Shown piece after piece: positions 1-7,195 of a DNA stretch of 10,806 nucleotides. A program made the translations under genes and the position numbers. The DNA is from Planctomycetota bacterium (lineage in GTDB: Bacteria > Planctomycetota > UBA1135), in assembly GCA_022447335.1 (NCBI GenBank), contig JAKVCF010000080.1, forward strand, positions 1 to 10,806, in the 5' to 3' direction. The notes beneath the pieces are model-generated. The model ran no database searches and was not told the origin of the DNA. It saw only the letters and a list, made by a program, of their open reading frames with translations. Position 1 is the stretch's first letter. Every line of letters begins with the position of its first letter.

Positions 1-98
1 TGGCGGATCTGGCGCGCACGCTCCTCACTGACGAAGTACTTGCACTCGTACCTCGAAGTGAGCGTGTTATCAACACCGCCCGGACGTGAAGATTCCAT
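1..98 (-). CDS. VTC domain (polyphosphate polymerase-like) protein, N-terminal part
   Basis: This is the first 32 codons of a gene that leaves the window at the left edge. Translation from the ATG at 98-96 gives a short polar leader of about 14 residues, then TSRYECKYFVSEERARQIR. That is the typical opening of bacterial VTC-domain proteins: a first beta strand with an E-x-K pair (E18, K20), followed by a helix of the 'xxxxAxxIR' kind. In VTC proteins this strand belongs to the triphosphate tunnel that binds ATP and polyphosphate; eukaryotic Vtc4 makes polyphosphate from ATP, while the substrate of the bacterial relatives is mostly untested. It lies 98 bases downstream of the CotH-like gene on the same strand, and CotH-VTC(-DUF4956) neighbourhoods are known in bacteria. 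No Shine-Dalgarno motif precedes the start. The family call rests on 32 residues and context. Confidence 0.7.
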   Translation of the reverse strand, partial: MESSRPGGVDNTLTSRYECKYFVSEERARQIR

Positions 99-145
99 GA
101 AGACTGAAGGATATCACAAAGAAGCCGTCTTGAGAGTCGCCTGAA

Positions 146-181
146 GGGCGCGATCTCCTGTTTTTGTCAGGTGTTGCGCCC
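146..181 (-). other. Intercistronic stem-loop between CotH-like and VTC genes
   Basis: A two-part inverted repeat. The outer arms are GGGCGC (146-151) and GCGCCC (176-181). The inner arms are CTCCTG (155-160) and CAGGTG (168-173), with one mismatch. The loop is TTTTTGT on the plus strand. It begins 15 bases after the CotH-like stop and ends about 47 bases before the VTC start. No T-run follows it on the minus strand, so it is not a classical intrinsic terminator. A role in mRNA stability or in setting the CotH:VTC expression ratio is possible but is inference. Confidence 0.5.
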
Positions 182-196
182 GCTGCAGCGCTGGCA

Positions 197-2314
197 TCAG
201 CGCCCCAACTGAAAGACAGCCGAAGCCTCACAACGCGCGCCTTCGATAACTTGCACATAGATTGGCCCAGGAAGGATCTCTTCTGGGACAACAACTTGAG
301 CATTGCCAAAAGCATCCGCAATCTCGTAAGAGGCCAAAACGACCGGCGGCGCCAACCCCAGGCCCAATCCATCACAAGGCGTCCCGCCAGTTACGGTCCA
401 ATTACCCGTGTTCAAGGAGTAAACGAATGCGACCTTCCCTTGAGGAGTCGCCCCAACCGCATCGATTAGGATCTCGTCAGGCGCATAGCCCGTCTGCAAT
501 ACGGTAAATCGAGGCGCTGCGTTGCCGTCTTCCGGTGTGGGCTGATCGGAAACCAAAGCTTGCTCGCCTCCATCCGGAAAGCGCGCAAAGCTTTGATCTT
601 TCCCTAGTTCGGGGAGAAGCAAAGAGTCAACCAGCACTGGAAATCCCGAAGCCACCGAAAATAGGTAAATGCCCTCTCCCTCGTTGGACAACCGAAAGTT
701 AGTGTGCAGAGGTCCTTGCGCGACTTCTCCATCACACCAAACAACTAGTGTAGATCTCGGAGGAATCACTGCACCTGCCGGGAATGCCCATTTTTGCGGA
801 GCGCCGTACCGATCACTCAAAGTGAAGTCGGCTAAATCAATCGGCTGTGTGGATCGGTTGAAGAGCTCCACGAAGTCATCTGCCTCACCGGCCTCGTCAA
901 AATAAACGGATTCGTTGTCGCTGACCGCTTCATTCAGGAAGACCGGGGGTAAAGGATTTGGCACCGGATAACGATCGCGAACATAACTGGATCGTTCACG
1001 AAGAAAGGGGCGCACACCCCAGGTCGCAGGAATCGAGAAGGCGCTGTAGTTGCCAGGCTTCTCCCAAGAATCAGCAAAGTCCTTCGGCTTGTAGTTATTG
1101 TCTGCACTGCTCCCGCTAAAAGTTCCCTGGAAAGCGTACGGAGCAAGCATGGCCTCCAATTGATCGATCTGAGGCATCATGAACTCAGGGTGCCCTTGTT
1201 CGCGCGCGATCTGGCGCACGTACTCCTGCAACTTTTGGTCGTAGGCAGGAATCTTGAGCAGTCGATCGACGATCGGAGGCCCATTGCCATTGCCCGGTTC
1301 AGATGCTGGGCCACCTCGTCCCCAGTTGTTATATCCACGGCGCGCCCAATCCGTCCCGAAAAAGTATGGGAAGACCCAGTAGTCCATACCAAAGGTGTGG
1401 TCAAGATCCCACGGCATGTATTCAAATCGCTGTGTCTCGGTATCCCAGTACAGGTAGTAGTTATTCGGCAAAATCCAAATTCCGTCCCAGCCCCCGAGGT
1501 ACAAATCGCAAGCTTGTGCACGCAAGAAAGAGTCAACGTTTAACCAATCGTCGATACCTGCAGCAAAGGTGACATCGTCCGTGTTGTTGATGAAGTCAAT
1601 GAAGTACGCCAGCCGCTGGTAACTACCAGTAATCTTGACTTCATAATCCGACATCGCTTCATAAGTCGACGCATCGCCCGGGGCCTTCCAAAGAAGTTTG
1701 GCGCCCTCATCCTTCCAGCGACACTTGTATAGGTCTCCGTCTTTATTTCCAAACCATGCCTGCACAAACTCTTCGTCAACTGGCTGGATAAGGTTATAAA
1801 GAGCTCGCACCTTCGTCCCGTCATTAATGGTGACCCAATAGTGTGACGTACGCGTTGCTGCGACACCCATTGAACGGAAAAGATCGTATGCAAGTGTTTC
1901 ACGCGACTGTGAAGGATCTGTCGCCTCGCCCGCCAGGTTCACCTTTTCTAGCCCATGGACCTTGCGTCCAGAAACAAACTCATTGAAGCTAAGTTTCCAG
2001 GGGAACTTATTGGATCCTCTTTGAGAGTTCCCCCGCGGCCGTATCCCGACATCCAAGTAGGTCTCATCAACTACTGAGTTGACAATCCGCACCGTACAAC
2101 TCGCATAAACATCCGTATAGGGGTCTGCGATGAACGCGTCGAGGTCTGCCTCATCCATGCTCACCTGAATTTCTCCTACCTCGCCTCGAAGTAGAATTGC
2201 CTCACCAGCGTCGTCCCAGTCCTTGTCCGCACGGGGTAGCGGATGCTGCGCGAATGCCGGCGCTGCAAGGGCAAGGAGAAGCGCGAAGGGCGCAAGAAAG
2301 GAGGATGGACGCAT
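197..2314 (-). CDS. Secreted CotH kinase-like protein with lamin-tail domain
   Basis: This encodes a 705-residue exported protein. A signal peptide covers about residues 1-22, with a hydrophobic core and likely cleavage after AFA. The CotH domain spans about 45-445. It has the RGNS motif (94-97) and a lysine in FPWKLSF (K107). Further on come GGWDG (274-278), NNYYLY (284-289) and PWDLDHTFG (301-309). By analogy with Bacillus CotH, an atypical kinase of the protein-kinase-like fold, the aspartates around 277 and 303/305 are the likely catalytic and metal residues. A lamin-tail domain (about 457-553, from FLNEAVSD to EGIYLF) follows. A beta-rich module of about 100 residues (602-705) ends the protein and resembles the C-terminus of the hydrolase at 5202-6455. 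The substrate is unknown. The gene is probably transcribed with the VTC gene downstream. No clear ribosome-binding site precedes the ATG; the signal peptide supports this start. Confidence 0.9.
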   Translation of the reverse strand: MRPSSFLAPFALLLALAAPAFAQHPLPRADKDWDDAGEAILLRGEVGEIQVSMDEADLDAFIADPYTDVYASCTVRIVNSVVDETYLDVGIRPRGNSQRGSNKFPWKLSFNEFVSGRKVHGLEKVNLAGEATDPSQSRETLAYDLFRSMGVAATRTSHYWVTINDGTKVRALYNLIQPVDEEFVQAWFGNKDGDLYKCRWKDEGAKLLWKAPGDASTYEAMSDYEVKITGSYQRLAYFIDFINNTDDVTFAAGIDDWLNVDSFLRAQACDLYLGGWDGIWILPNNYYLYWDTETQRFEYMPWDLDHTFGMDYWVFPYFFGTDWARRGYNNWGRGGPASEPGNGNGPPIVDRLLKIPAYDQKLQEYVRQIAREQGHPEFMMPQIDQLEAMLAPYAFQGTFSGSSADNNYKPKDFADSWEKPGNYSAFSIPATWGVRPFLRERSSYVRDRYPVPNPLPPVFLNEAVSDNESVYFDEAGEADDFVELFNRSTQPIDLADFTLSDRYGAPQKWAFPAGAVIPPRSTLVVWCDGEVAQGPLHTNFRLSNEGEGIYLFSVASGFPVLVDSLLLPELGKDQSFARFPDGGEQALVSDQPTPEDGNAAPRFTVLQTGYAPDEILIDAVGATPQGKVAFVYSLNTGNWTVTGGTPCDGLGLGLAPPVVLASYEIADAFGNAQVVVPEEILPGPIYVQVIEGARCEASAVFQLGR

Positions 2315-2388
2315 TCAATAAGCCTACATCTAGAAAGCCCAGCCGCATTCACATATCGACATCAACAATATTTCAGCACTGTATTGTC

Positions 2389-3600
2389 TCACAACGCTGG
2401 AGGCTCTTGCCGCGCGGATCCACCAAGTAGCGGGCCAACGAACACCGCGTAAACCCCGCACCCCCCCGCCAGCGCGCTGGCAGACACGCCGGCGTCAAGC
2501 AGTGCGCCAAACAACAGCGGCGATGTCGCTGTGCTGACCACCATGAGGGCATGCTGCATCGCGCGGATCGAACCTAGGTGTCGAGTTCCATACATCTCGG
2601 CCCAGAGCGCACCGGACAAAGCCCCCCCCGCCCCCGCCGAAATGCCCATAGCACCGAGATAAATCCATGCCGCACTCGCCGCATCATTAAAAGCGATCCA
2701 GAAACATCCCAACCCCATCGGCACAAGGTAGAAGCGCAGGAGGGATCGCGCGCCAACCCGATCAATACACCAGCCCATCACAAAGCTACTAACTACTTGC
2801 GTGACTGCAAAAGCAACAAAGGCAGCAGCCAATAGCCTGAGTTGCCACTCTTTGTCCGCCGCTATCGCCTCCTGATGAAAAAAGAGACCCGTAATCACGA
2901 AGGGAGTGGTTAGTAAGACTGGCAGGATGCGAAAGAAACGTGGGTCGCGCAGTACGTCCTGGCGACTGGCGTCGCCTGTCTGCACAACAGACACCTTCGC
3001 CGGTGATAGTGCCACATATGTCAGTCGGACAAAGACGGGCGTTAGCAATACCAGCACGAGAGCGGCAAGCCACCACAACATCCGCCAACCACCTCCTTCC
3101 AAGCCAAAGACGATGAGTGCTGGAAAGACAGCCTCGCCAACTGGGAACCCCAACTGCGCCACCGCCAAGGCACGGCCGCGCGCAGCCGTAAAGGTACGCG
3201 CGATAGTTGTGATCGCAATGTGCCCCATCAGGCCTTGCCCACACTGCCGAATTAGAAAAATACCTATACCAAGGCTGGCCGGGCCCCACGCACTGGCTGT
3301 GACCGCACACCCGAGGGCAAAGGCTAGAACCACCAGTGCCGTATAACGAGGCAGCGACATGCGATCGATGCCACGCCCGACTTTGACCATGGTTAAGCCA
3401 CTGATTAGCGTCGCGCCACTATAGAGCGAACCCATACCTGCATGACTGAGTCCGAATTCCTCACGCCAGGTACCTGTAAATAATCCAATTAGAAACGTTT
3501 GACCAAACGCGGAAAGTAATGTGGCAAGGAAAGCCATGCCCAAGATCCGCCGCGCGGCATGTTCTCCGCCGGAGGGATCGAGGGGGCTGGACTCAGTCAC
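2389..3600 (-). CDS. MFS transporter
   Basis: This encodes a 403-residue inner-membrane protein with about 12 hydrophobic segments, normal length for the major facilitator superfamily. The signature loop between helices 2 and 3 is visible as GRGIDRMSLPR (about 75-85). A matching half-site, GWCIDRVGARS, lies between helices 8 and 9 (about 276-286). ARGRALAVAQLGFPVGEAVFP (about 140-160) resembles the R-G-x-A-x-x-x-x-x-x-G pattern of helix 5 in monocarboxylate/oxalate-type MFS proteins. The substrate cannot be read from the sequence. The start is a GTG at 3600-3598. A strong AGGAGG lies about 20 bases upstream of it, too far for normal use, and I found no start codon nearer to it. The gene is divergent from the small gene at 3633 and lies 74 bases upstream of the CotH-like gene on the same strand; joint transcription is possible. 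Confidence 0.88.
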   Translation of the reverse strand: MTESSPLDPSGGEHAARRILGMAFLATLLSAFGQTFLIGLFTGTWREEFGLSHAGMGSLYSGATLISGLTMVKVGRGIDRMSLPRYTALVVLAFALGCAVTASAWGPASLGIGIFLIRQCGQGLMGHIAITTIARTFTAARGRALAVAQLGFPVGEAVFPALIVFGLEGGGWRMLWWLAALVLVLLTPVFVRLTYVALSPAKVSVVQTGDASRQDVLRDPRFFRILPVLLTTPFVITGLFFHQEAIAADKEWQLRLLAAAFVAFAVTQVVSSFVMGWCIDRVGARSLLRFYLVPMGLGCFWIAFNDAASAAWIYLGAMGISAGAGGALSGALWAEMYGTRHLGSIRAMQHALMVVSTATSPLLFGALLDAGVSASALAGGCGVYAVFVGPLLGGSARQEPPAL

Positions 3601-3632
3601 AAAGCAAGATTGTCGCGTGCTAACCTCCTGAG

Positions 3633-4016
3633 GTGAAGCCTTCTAGACCCTTCTTGTTCCTCACGCTCAGCGCCCTGCCCCTCTTCGGCCCGAGCTGCGC
3701 GATGATGCCATCCGATTCGCCAGAAATCGTGTTCGTCGAGTTCCCCGTGCTTCCAGAGCAGCGCGACGCCTTCATCCAGGAGCTTCACGCGATCTTGCCC
3801 GCCACGCGCAAGTGGGAGGGCTGCCTTACCGCCGAGGTCTGGACCACCAGCGAAGATCCAGAAAAAGTGTGGATCTATGAGGAATGGACCCACCGCGAAG
3901 CACAACAGTCCTACGTAGCCTGGCGTGGAGAATCCGGCACAACCTCCCATCTTGGGCCGTATATCCAGGGACCGGTGCGCTTCCTCTGGGTCGCCAAACA
4001 CCATAAAGGCGAATAA
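3633..4016 (+). CDS. Small exported protein with ABM-like (antibiotic biosynthesis monooxygenase) fold
   Basis: This is a 127-residue protein that starts at GTG, the first start codon after an in-frame TAA at 3621-3623. Residues 1-22 form a basic and hydrophobic leader ending in LPLFGPSC. The cysteine could be lipidated, but GPSC is not a good lipobox, so ordinary secretion is equally possible. The mature part (about 30-120) has the pattern of a dimeric alpha/beta-barrel ABM domain: a first strand (EIVFVEFPVL), a helix (EQRDAFIQELHAIL), then CLTAEV, a strand with KVWIYEEW, a helix (HREAQQSYVAWR) and a final strand (PVRFLWV). Cytoplasmic ABM proteins oxidise aromatic polyketides, degrade haem or have no known substrate. 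An exported version is unusual. The function is unassigned and the family call is moderate. Confidence 0.72.
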   Translation: MKPSRPFLFLTLSALPLFGPSCAMMPSDSPEIVFVEFPVLPEQRDAFIQELHAILPATRKWEGCLTAEVWTTSEDPEKVWIYEEWTHREAQQSYVAWRGESGTTSHLGPYIQGPVRFLWVAKHHKGE

Positions 4017-4057
4017 TCCTCGCTACGAATCACGCATAAAAGATGCCAATCAGTAAA

Positions 4058-4072
4058 CCTCAAAGCTTGAGG
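4058..4072 (-). terminator. Weak hairpin at the end of the acyltransferase gene
   Basis: A perfect 6-bp inverted repeat, CCTCAA/TTGAGG with a 3-base loop, overlaps the stop codon of the minus-strand acyltransferase gene. It sits in the 43-base gap between two convergent genes. Only a short TTTA follows it on the minus strand, so it would be a weak terminator at best. Confidence 0.25.
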
Positions 4073-5184
4073 AATATCCTCCGGCGGTAAAGAGGAATAA
4101 TCAGCGCAAGAATAATAGCGACATAAAAAGATGCGTAGAAAATAGACGCGGCCTCAGGAGCAAGACCCAGTCGATCCGCCTCGCCCATCCATACCTTGCT
4201 CAAACTCAAGCCCACGATCCGATCTGAATAGAAAACGATCGTCAAAATACCCGCCAGCACATACGCAAGAATTGCATTCGTACCAAAGACTAGAGCGGGA
4301 TAAAACGGGCGCCTCCATCCAAAATGATCCACAAAAACAATCAGGGCGGCCAGGAAAAGTGTCGAGCATCCTGCCATATAGGGAACATAGGAACTTGTCC
4401 AAATATGCTTATTGAGAGGCAACACTTGGCTCGACATGATGCCAATCGCCAACATACATCCGCCTAAAACGAAAAGGCGCATCCAACTTCTTCCGCTCGA
4501 TGCTGCAGACAGAAACAGTGGAGCAAGCATCATGCCTAGCATGGTCGTTACAAGCGCTGGCAAGGTACTTAGTAGACCCTCCGGATCCCATGTCCCCTCC
4601 CACATGACTCCAGGGAGAAGGATGGAGTCGAGATAGTTCGCAAAGTTCATACCGGGACGAGATAAGTCGGACGGACCGACCGTCGCCAGAGGTCCCCCAG
4701 TGCCCGGCACTGGCACAAAGAATAAAACTATCGCATAAAGAACCAGGATCAACAGGCTGACAATTACCTGCCATCGGGTGGAAAGAAAAATAGACAATCC
4801 TGTAGCTAATAGAAAACAGATTGCAATCCGCTGAAGAACGCCTGGCCAACGGATCCCCCCCCAGTCAAAGTCGGGGAAAAGCCAAAGAAATAACCCAAGC
4901 GCAAACAACTTCGCTGCACGTATCGCCGCTTGCAGAAGAATTGCCCCTTTCTTCTCGCCTCGCCTCCTCTTGCCCCCTAAAGAGATCGCCATCGAAACCC
5001 CCACCAGAAACAAGAAATTGGGAAAGACGAAGTCAGTTGGAGTAACGCCGTTCCAACTCGCGTGCCTCAAGGGAGCATAGACCGCCCCCCATGATCCAGG
5101 ATGGTTAACTAGGATCATCAAGAGCACAGTAAGCCCACGTGCCACATCTAGTGACATGGATCGGCGCGCCATCATTTGTTGCAT
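4060..5184 (-). CDS. Membrane acyltransferase, HGSNAT/COG4299 (DUF5009-like) family
   Basis: This encodes a 374-residue inner-membrane protein with about ten hydrophobic segments. The N-terminus matches the heparan-alpha-glucosaminide N-acetyltransferase family: SLDVARGLTVLLMILVN (11-27), then HASWNGVTPTDFVFP (41-55). H41 corresponds to the histidine proposed to carry the acetyl group in human HGSNAT. Further family marks are DPEGLLSTLPALVTTMLG (200-217) and PLNKHIWTSSYV (256-267). HGSNAT moves acetyl groups from cytosolic acetyl-CoA across a membrane onto a terminal glucosamine. Bacterial members probably acetylate amino sugars or glycans at the periplasmic face, but the substrate here is unknown. 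The start lies 17 bases after the hydrolase stop, which suggests one operon. MQQMMARRSM offers three in-frame ATGs and no clear ribosome-binding site, so the exact start is uncertain by a few residues. Confidence 0.87.
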   Translation of the reverse strand: MQQMMARRSMSLDVARGLTVLLMILVNHPGSWGAVYAPLRHASWNGVTPTDFVFPNFLFLVGVSMAISLGGKRRRGEKKGAILLQAAIRAAKLFALGLFLWLFPDFDWGGIRWPGVLQRIAICFLLATGLSIFLSTRWQVIVSLLILVLYAIVLFFVPVPGTGGPLATVGPSDLSRPGMNFANYLDSILLPGVMWEGTWDPEGLLSTLPALVTTMLGMMLAPLFLSAASSGRSWMRLFVLGGCMLAIGIMSSQVLPLNKHIWTSSYVPYMAGCSTLFLAALIVFVDHFGWRRPFYPALVFGTNAILAYVLAGILTIVFYSDRIVGLSLSKVWMGEADRLGLAPEAASIFYASFYVAIILALIIPLYRRRIFLKL

Positions 5185-5201
5185 TCCAATGCAGTCAAAT
5201 C

Positions 5202-6455
5202 CTAAGGAACCATCACTGGGATGACTCGGCTCAAGCTACCCTCCTTACCACTTTGCGCGAGCGCCTGAATCCATATAGTCGATCCGGCGTAACTTGAAGG
5301 AATCGCAAGAAAGAGACTCGTCCATCCATCGCCACCCACAGGTTGATCGACTACCGTCTGCGCACGACCAAGATCGATACCGATTTCCCCAAACCGCGTC
5401 TGCGTACTCCCTGTGCCAAGCGAAGCCGCGACGCGAAGCCTCCAACCATCGATCGAAATCGAGCCGACTTCAACTTCCAATGGCGAGGCCGGATCTGACC
5501 GCAACGCCAAACCAGTTAATGGCGCATCGACCTCCTTATCGGTGTGAGGGGTATCCCAATAAGGAAGCATGCTGTCTTCTTCCTGGAGCACTTCCGAACG
5601 AAGGAATCCGAGAACCAGGCTTCGGTGAACCGCATGCTGCTCCCCACCGCTCAGCGACCCATTGGTTCCGGCAAAGTCAGTGGAACCGAAGTGGTCACCC
5701 CCTCGAACCAATGCCCAAAAACGTCGTTGACTCGAATCTGCCTGCGAGTACCAAGGACGAACAACAAGAAGCCAATTGTTTGTGAGGTCTTGATCTGCGC
5801 CAATGACTAGGACACTCCCTGGAAAACTACGAAAAGATGTGTATCCGGATGAGGTTCCTCCGAAAAGAATGCCCGAATATGGCTGCAACAATACAGCACA
5901 TTCCGCCCGTGGTTCATCACGCGTGAAATAGGAGACCGACCCTCCTCCCATGGAGTGCCCCATGATGGACCAAGGCAAGCCTGCAGTCATACCACTAAGC
6001 CAGCCTCCCCCCTGTGATTCGTCCTCTACCCACTGCATGAGAGCACGCGTGTCCGCTGACTGACGCCGCATCGAAACAAACAAAGCGGCCGTCTCGGTGT
6101 CGTTTGACATCACGACGAATCCCCAACTTGCTAGGTGAGTGCAAAGTCGATCGTAATCACTCGCCGGCTCCGTCCAGCCATGCATCATTCCAACAAGTGG
6201 AAACGGCCCAGCACTTGGGTCTGCCAAAGTGTCACGACCATCTTGAATAGCTGGATAATAAATGCGTCCATCGACAGATCCTCGACCGTAGTTATGGTCC
6301 TGAATCCGCACATCGCGCCATCCAACAGCGTGCGGCCCAGGGTCAGATAGCCCTTGTTGCGCATATCCACTTGGCACTACCAGAACAGCTCCCGCGATAA
6401 TCGCACAAAAGCGACCGCTAAACGCCGGCCATCTACGGTTTGATTTTTGATTCAT
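5202..6455 (-). CDS. Secreted alpha/beta hydrolase (polyester/dienelactone hydrolase-like)
   Basis: This encodes a 417-residue exported serine hydrolase. The N-terminus has basic residues, a hydrophobic stretch (about 17-32) and a likely cut after GYA. The catalytic core (about 40-290) shows an oxyanion-hole segment MMHGW (90-94), a nucleophile elbow GHSMGGG (166-172; S168), an acid in VIGADQD (D221 or D223) and a histidine in GGDHFG (H255). This arrangement recalls cutinase/PET-hydrolase-like and chlorophyllase-like esterases, but sequence alone cannot name the ester. Residues about 310-417 form an extra beta-rich domain (SLGTG, EIGIDLG, SSYAGSTIWIQALA, LSRVIPV) that resembles the C-terminus of the CotH-like protein. 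The gene lies between the GFA gene (38 bases upstream) and the acyltransferase (17 bases downstream), suggesting one operon. No Shine-Dalgarno motif is close to the ATG; the signal peptide supports the start. Confidence 0.87.
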   Translation of the reverse strand: MNQKSNRRWPAFSGRFCAIIAGAVLVVPSGYAQQGLSDPGPHAVGWRDVRIQDHNYGRGSVDGRIYYPAIQDGRDTLADPSAGPFPLVGMMHGWTEPASDYDRLCTHLASWGFVVMSNDTETAALFVSMRRQSADTRALMQWVEDESQGGGWLSGMTAGLPWSIMGHSMGGGSVSYFTRDEPRAECAVLLQPYSGILFGGTSSGYTSFRSFPGSVLVIGADQDLTNNWLLVVRPWYSQADSSQRRFWALVRGGDHFGSTDFAGTNGSLSGGEQHAVHRSLVLGFLRSEVLQEEDSMLPYWDTPHTDKEVDAPLTGLALRSDPASPLEVEVGSISIDGWRLRVAASLGTGSTQTRFGEIGIDLGRAQTVVDQPVGGDGWTSLFLAIPSSYAGSTIWIQALAQSGKEGSLSRVIPVMVP

Positions 6456-6493
6456 GCTCTGACCAGATAATCTGTCTTGAAAAACACCCTCTC

Positions 6494-6985
6494 CTATTCG
6501 AGGGTCGTCAAGTGAGTCCCATCCGAATTGAGTGGATCATCCGGAGGAAAAACTCTGAACTTCGGGAGCTGATCATCCCAATCGAACAGTCGATTCTCAT
6601 AGTTCAAGTGCATCTTTGGCCTCAACTCTTCTGGAATACGATCGGCGCCGTGGTCTGAGCCCACATCACCTCTACCAAGATCTAAGCAGACAGGAAAAAC
6701 TGCGCGGAATCCCATACCTTCTTGGTACTGCATCACTGGCCCATGACAAGAAGAGCAGGTTACCAAGTGAAAACGATTAAGAGTACGAGTATGCAACAGC
6801 TCATCCCCCCGCGTCACCTCCACGGAACTTTCGCCGAGAAGTGCTATTAGATGCACTGGTGAAGATCCTTTCGATCGCGCGCAGTTCCCGCAATGACATA
6901 GCCCATTCACCATGACATCTCCATGAACACGATATTGAACCGCTCCACAGTGGCAAGATCCTGTCGTCTCAAGTTCGGTCATCAT
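6494..6985 (-). CDS. GFA family zinc-binding protein
   Basis: This encodes a 163-residue cytoplasmic protein of the GFA (glutathione-dependent formaldehyde-activating enzyme) family, with all three cysteine motifs: GSCHCGAVQY (C11, C13), LCHCGNCARSKG (C30, C32, C35) and CSSCHGPV (C77, C80). In the family founder these bind one structural and one catalytic zinc, and the protein was proposed to speed formation of S-hydroxymethylglutathione. Most relatives have no proven substrate. The C-terminal motif PKMHLNYENRLFDWDDQLPKF, quoted only as its ends (PKMH, LFDW, LPKF; about 123-143), is also typical. It is the first gene of a likely three-gene minus-strand operon with the hydrolase and acyltransferase. 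The start could be either of two adjacent ATGs (6985 or 6982). The upstream bases on the minus strand lack a ribosome-binding site. Confidence 0.88.
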   Translation of the reverse strand: MMTELETTGSCHCGAVQYRVHGDVMVNGLCHCGNCARSKGSSPVHLIALLGESSVEVTRGDELLHTRTLNRFHLVTCSSCHGPVMQYQEGMGFRAVFPVCLDLGRGDVGSDHGADRIPEELRPKMHLNYENRLFDWDDQLPKFRVFPPDDPLNSDGTHLTTLE

Positions 6986-7195
6986 TCGATTAGGGAGGAT
7001 TATTACCCCCCCCCGAGCCTAAACGCGCGGGGAGGATTGAATCGCAGAGACTCGCTGTGAATTGACAATCCGGAAAATACTGATTCAAAAGAGCCTAAAT
7101 GCGATCCTTGGTCGACTCTGCTGGATTTTGCCTCGAAACGAGTGGATGATGCCTTCTCAGCAGATAGTCCCAAGCAACCCTGCATCGCCTTCGCC
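6986..7195. promoter_or_regulatory. Divergent intergenic region with paired short repeats and a C-tract
   Basis: This 210-base gap separates the minus-strand GFA operon from the plus-strand lipoprotein cluster, so it should carry both promoters. Directly visible are a consensus TTGACA at 7062-7067 on plus, though only a poor -10 candidate (TTCAAA, near 7084) follows it; the 9-mer GGGAGGATT twice (6993-7001 and 7030-7038); a 13-mer GAGCCTAAAYGCG twice (7015-7027 and 7091-7103, one mismatch); and nine C in a row (7006-7014). CCCCG (7011-7015) can pair with CGGGG (7028-7032). The repeats could be operator sites, which is inference. Confidence 0.35.

Noticed and set aside
3..89. Plus-strand open frame ending at TGA 87-89, possible C-terminus of an upstream gene.
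   Set aside because: The opposite strand in the same place gives a VTC-like N-terminus in line with the neighbouring CotH gene, which is a much better explanation.
70..375. Minus-strand open frame of 101 codons overlapping the end of the CotH-like gene.
   Set aside because: Low-complexity, arginine-rich translation in a different frame from two better-supported genes; a shadow.
2365..2387. Inverted repeat ACAATA/TATTGT just after the MFS stop, considered as a terminator.
   Set aside because: The stem is short and A/T-rich with an 11-base loop and no following T-run on the minus strand.
2789..3310. A 173-codon minus-strand frame inside the MFS gene.
   Set aside because: Out-of-frame shadow with many cysteines and arginines and no family features.
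3597..4004. A 135-codon open frame antisense to the small ABM-like gene.
   Set aside because: Charged, featureless translation; the plus-strand frame has a leader and a coherent domain pattern.
7142..7195. Upstream in-frame ATG of the lipoprotein gene.
   Set aside because: It would bury the LLTGC lipoprotein leader behind 18 polar residues.
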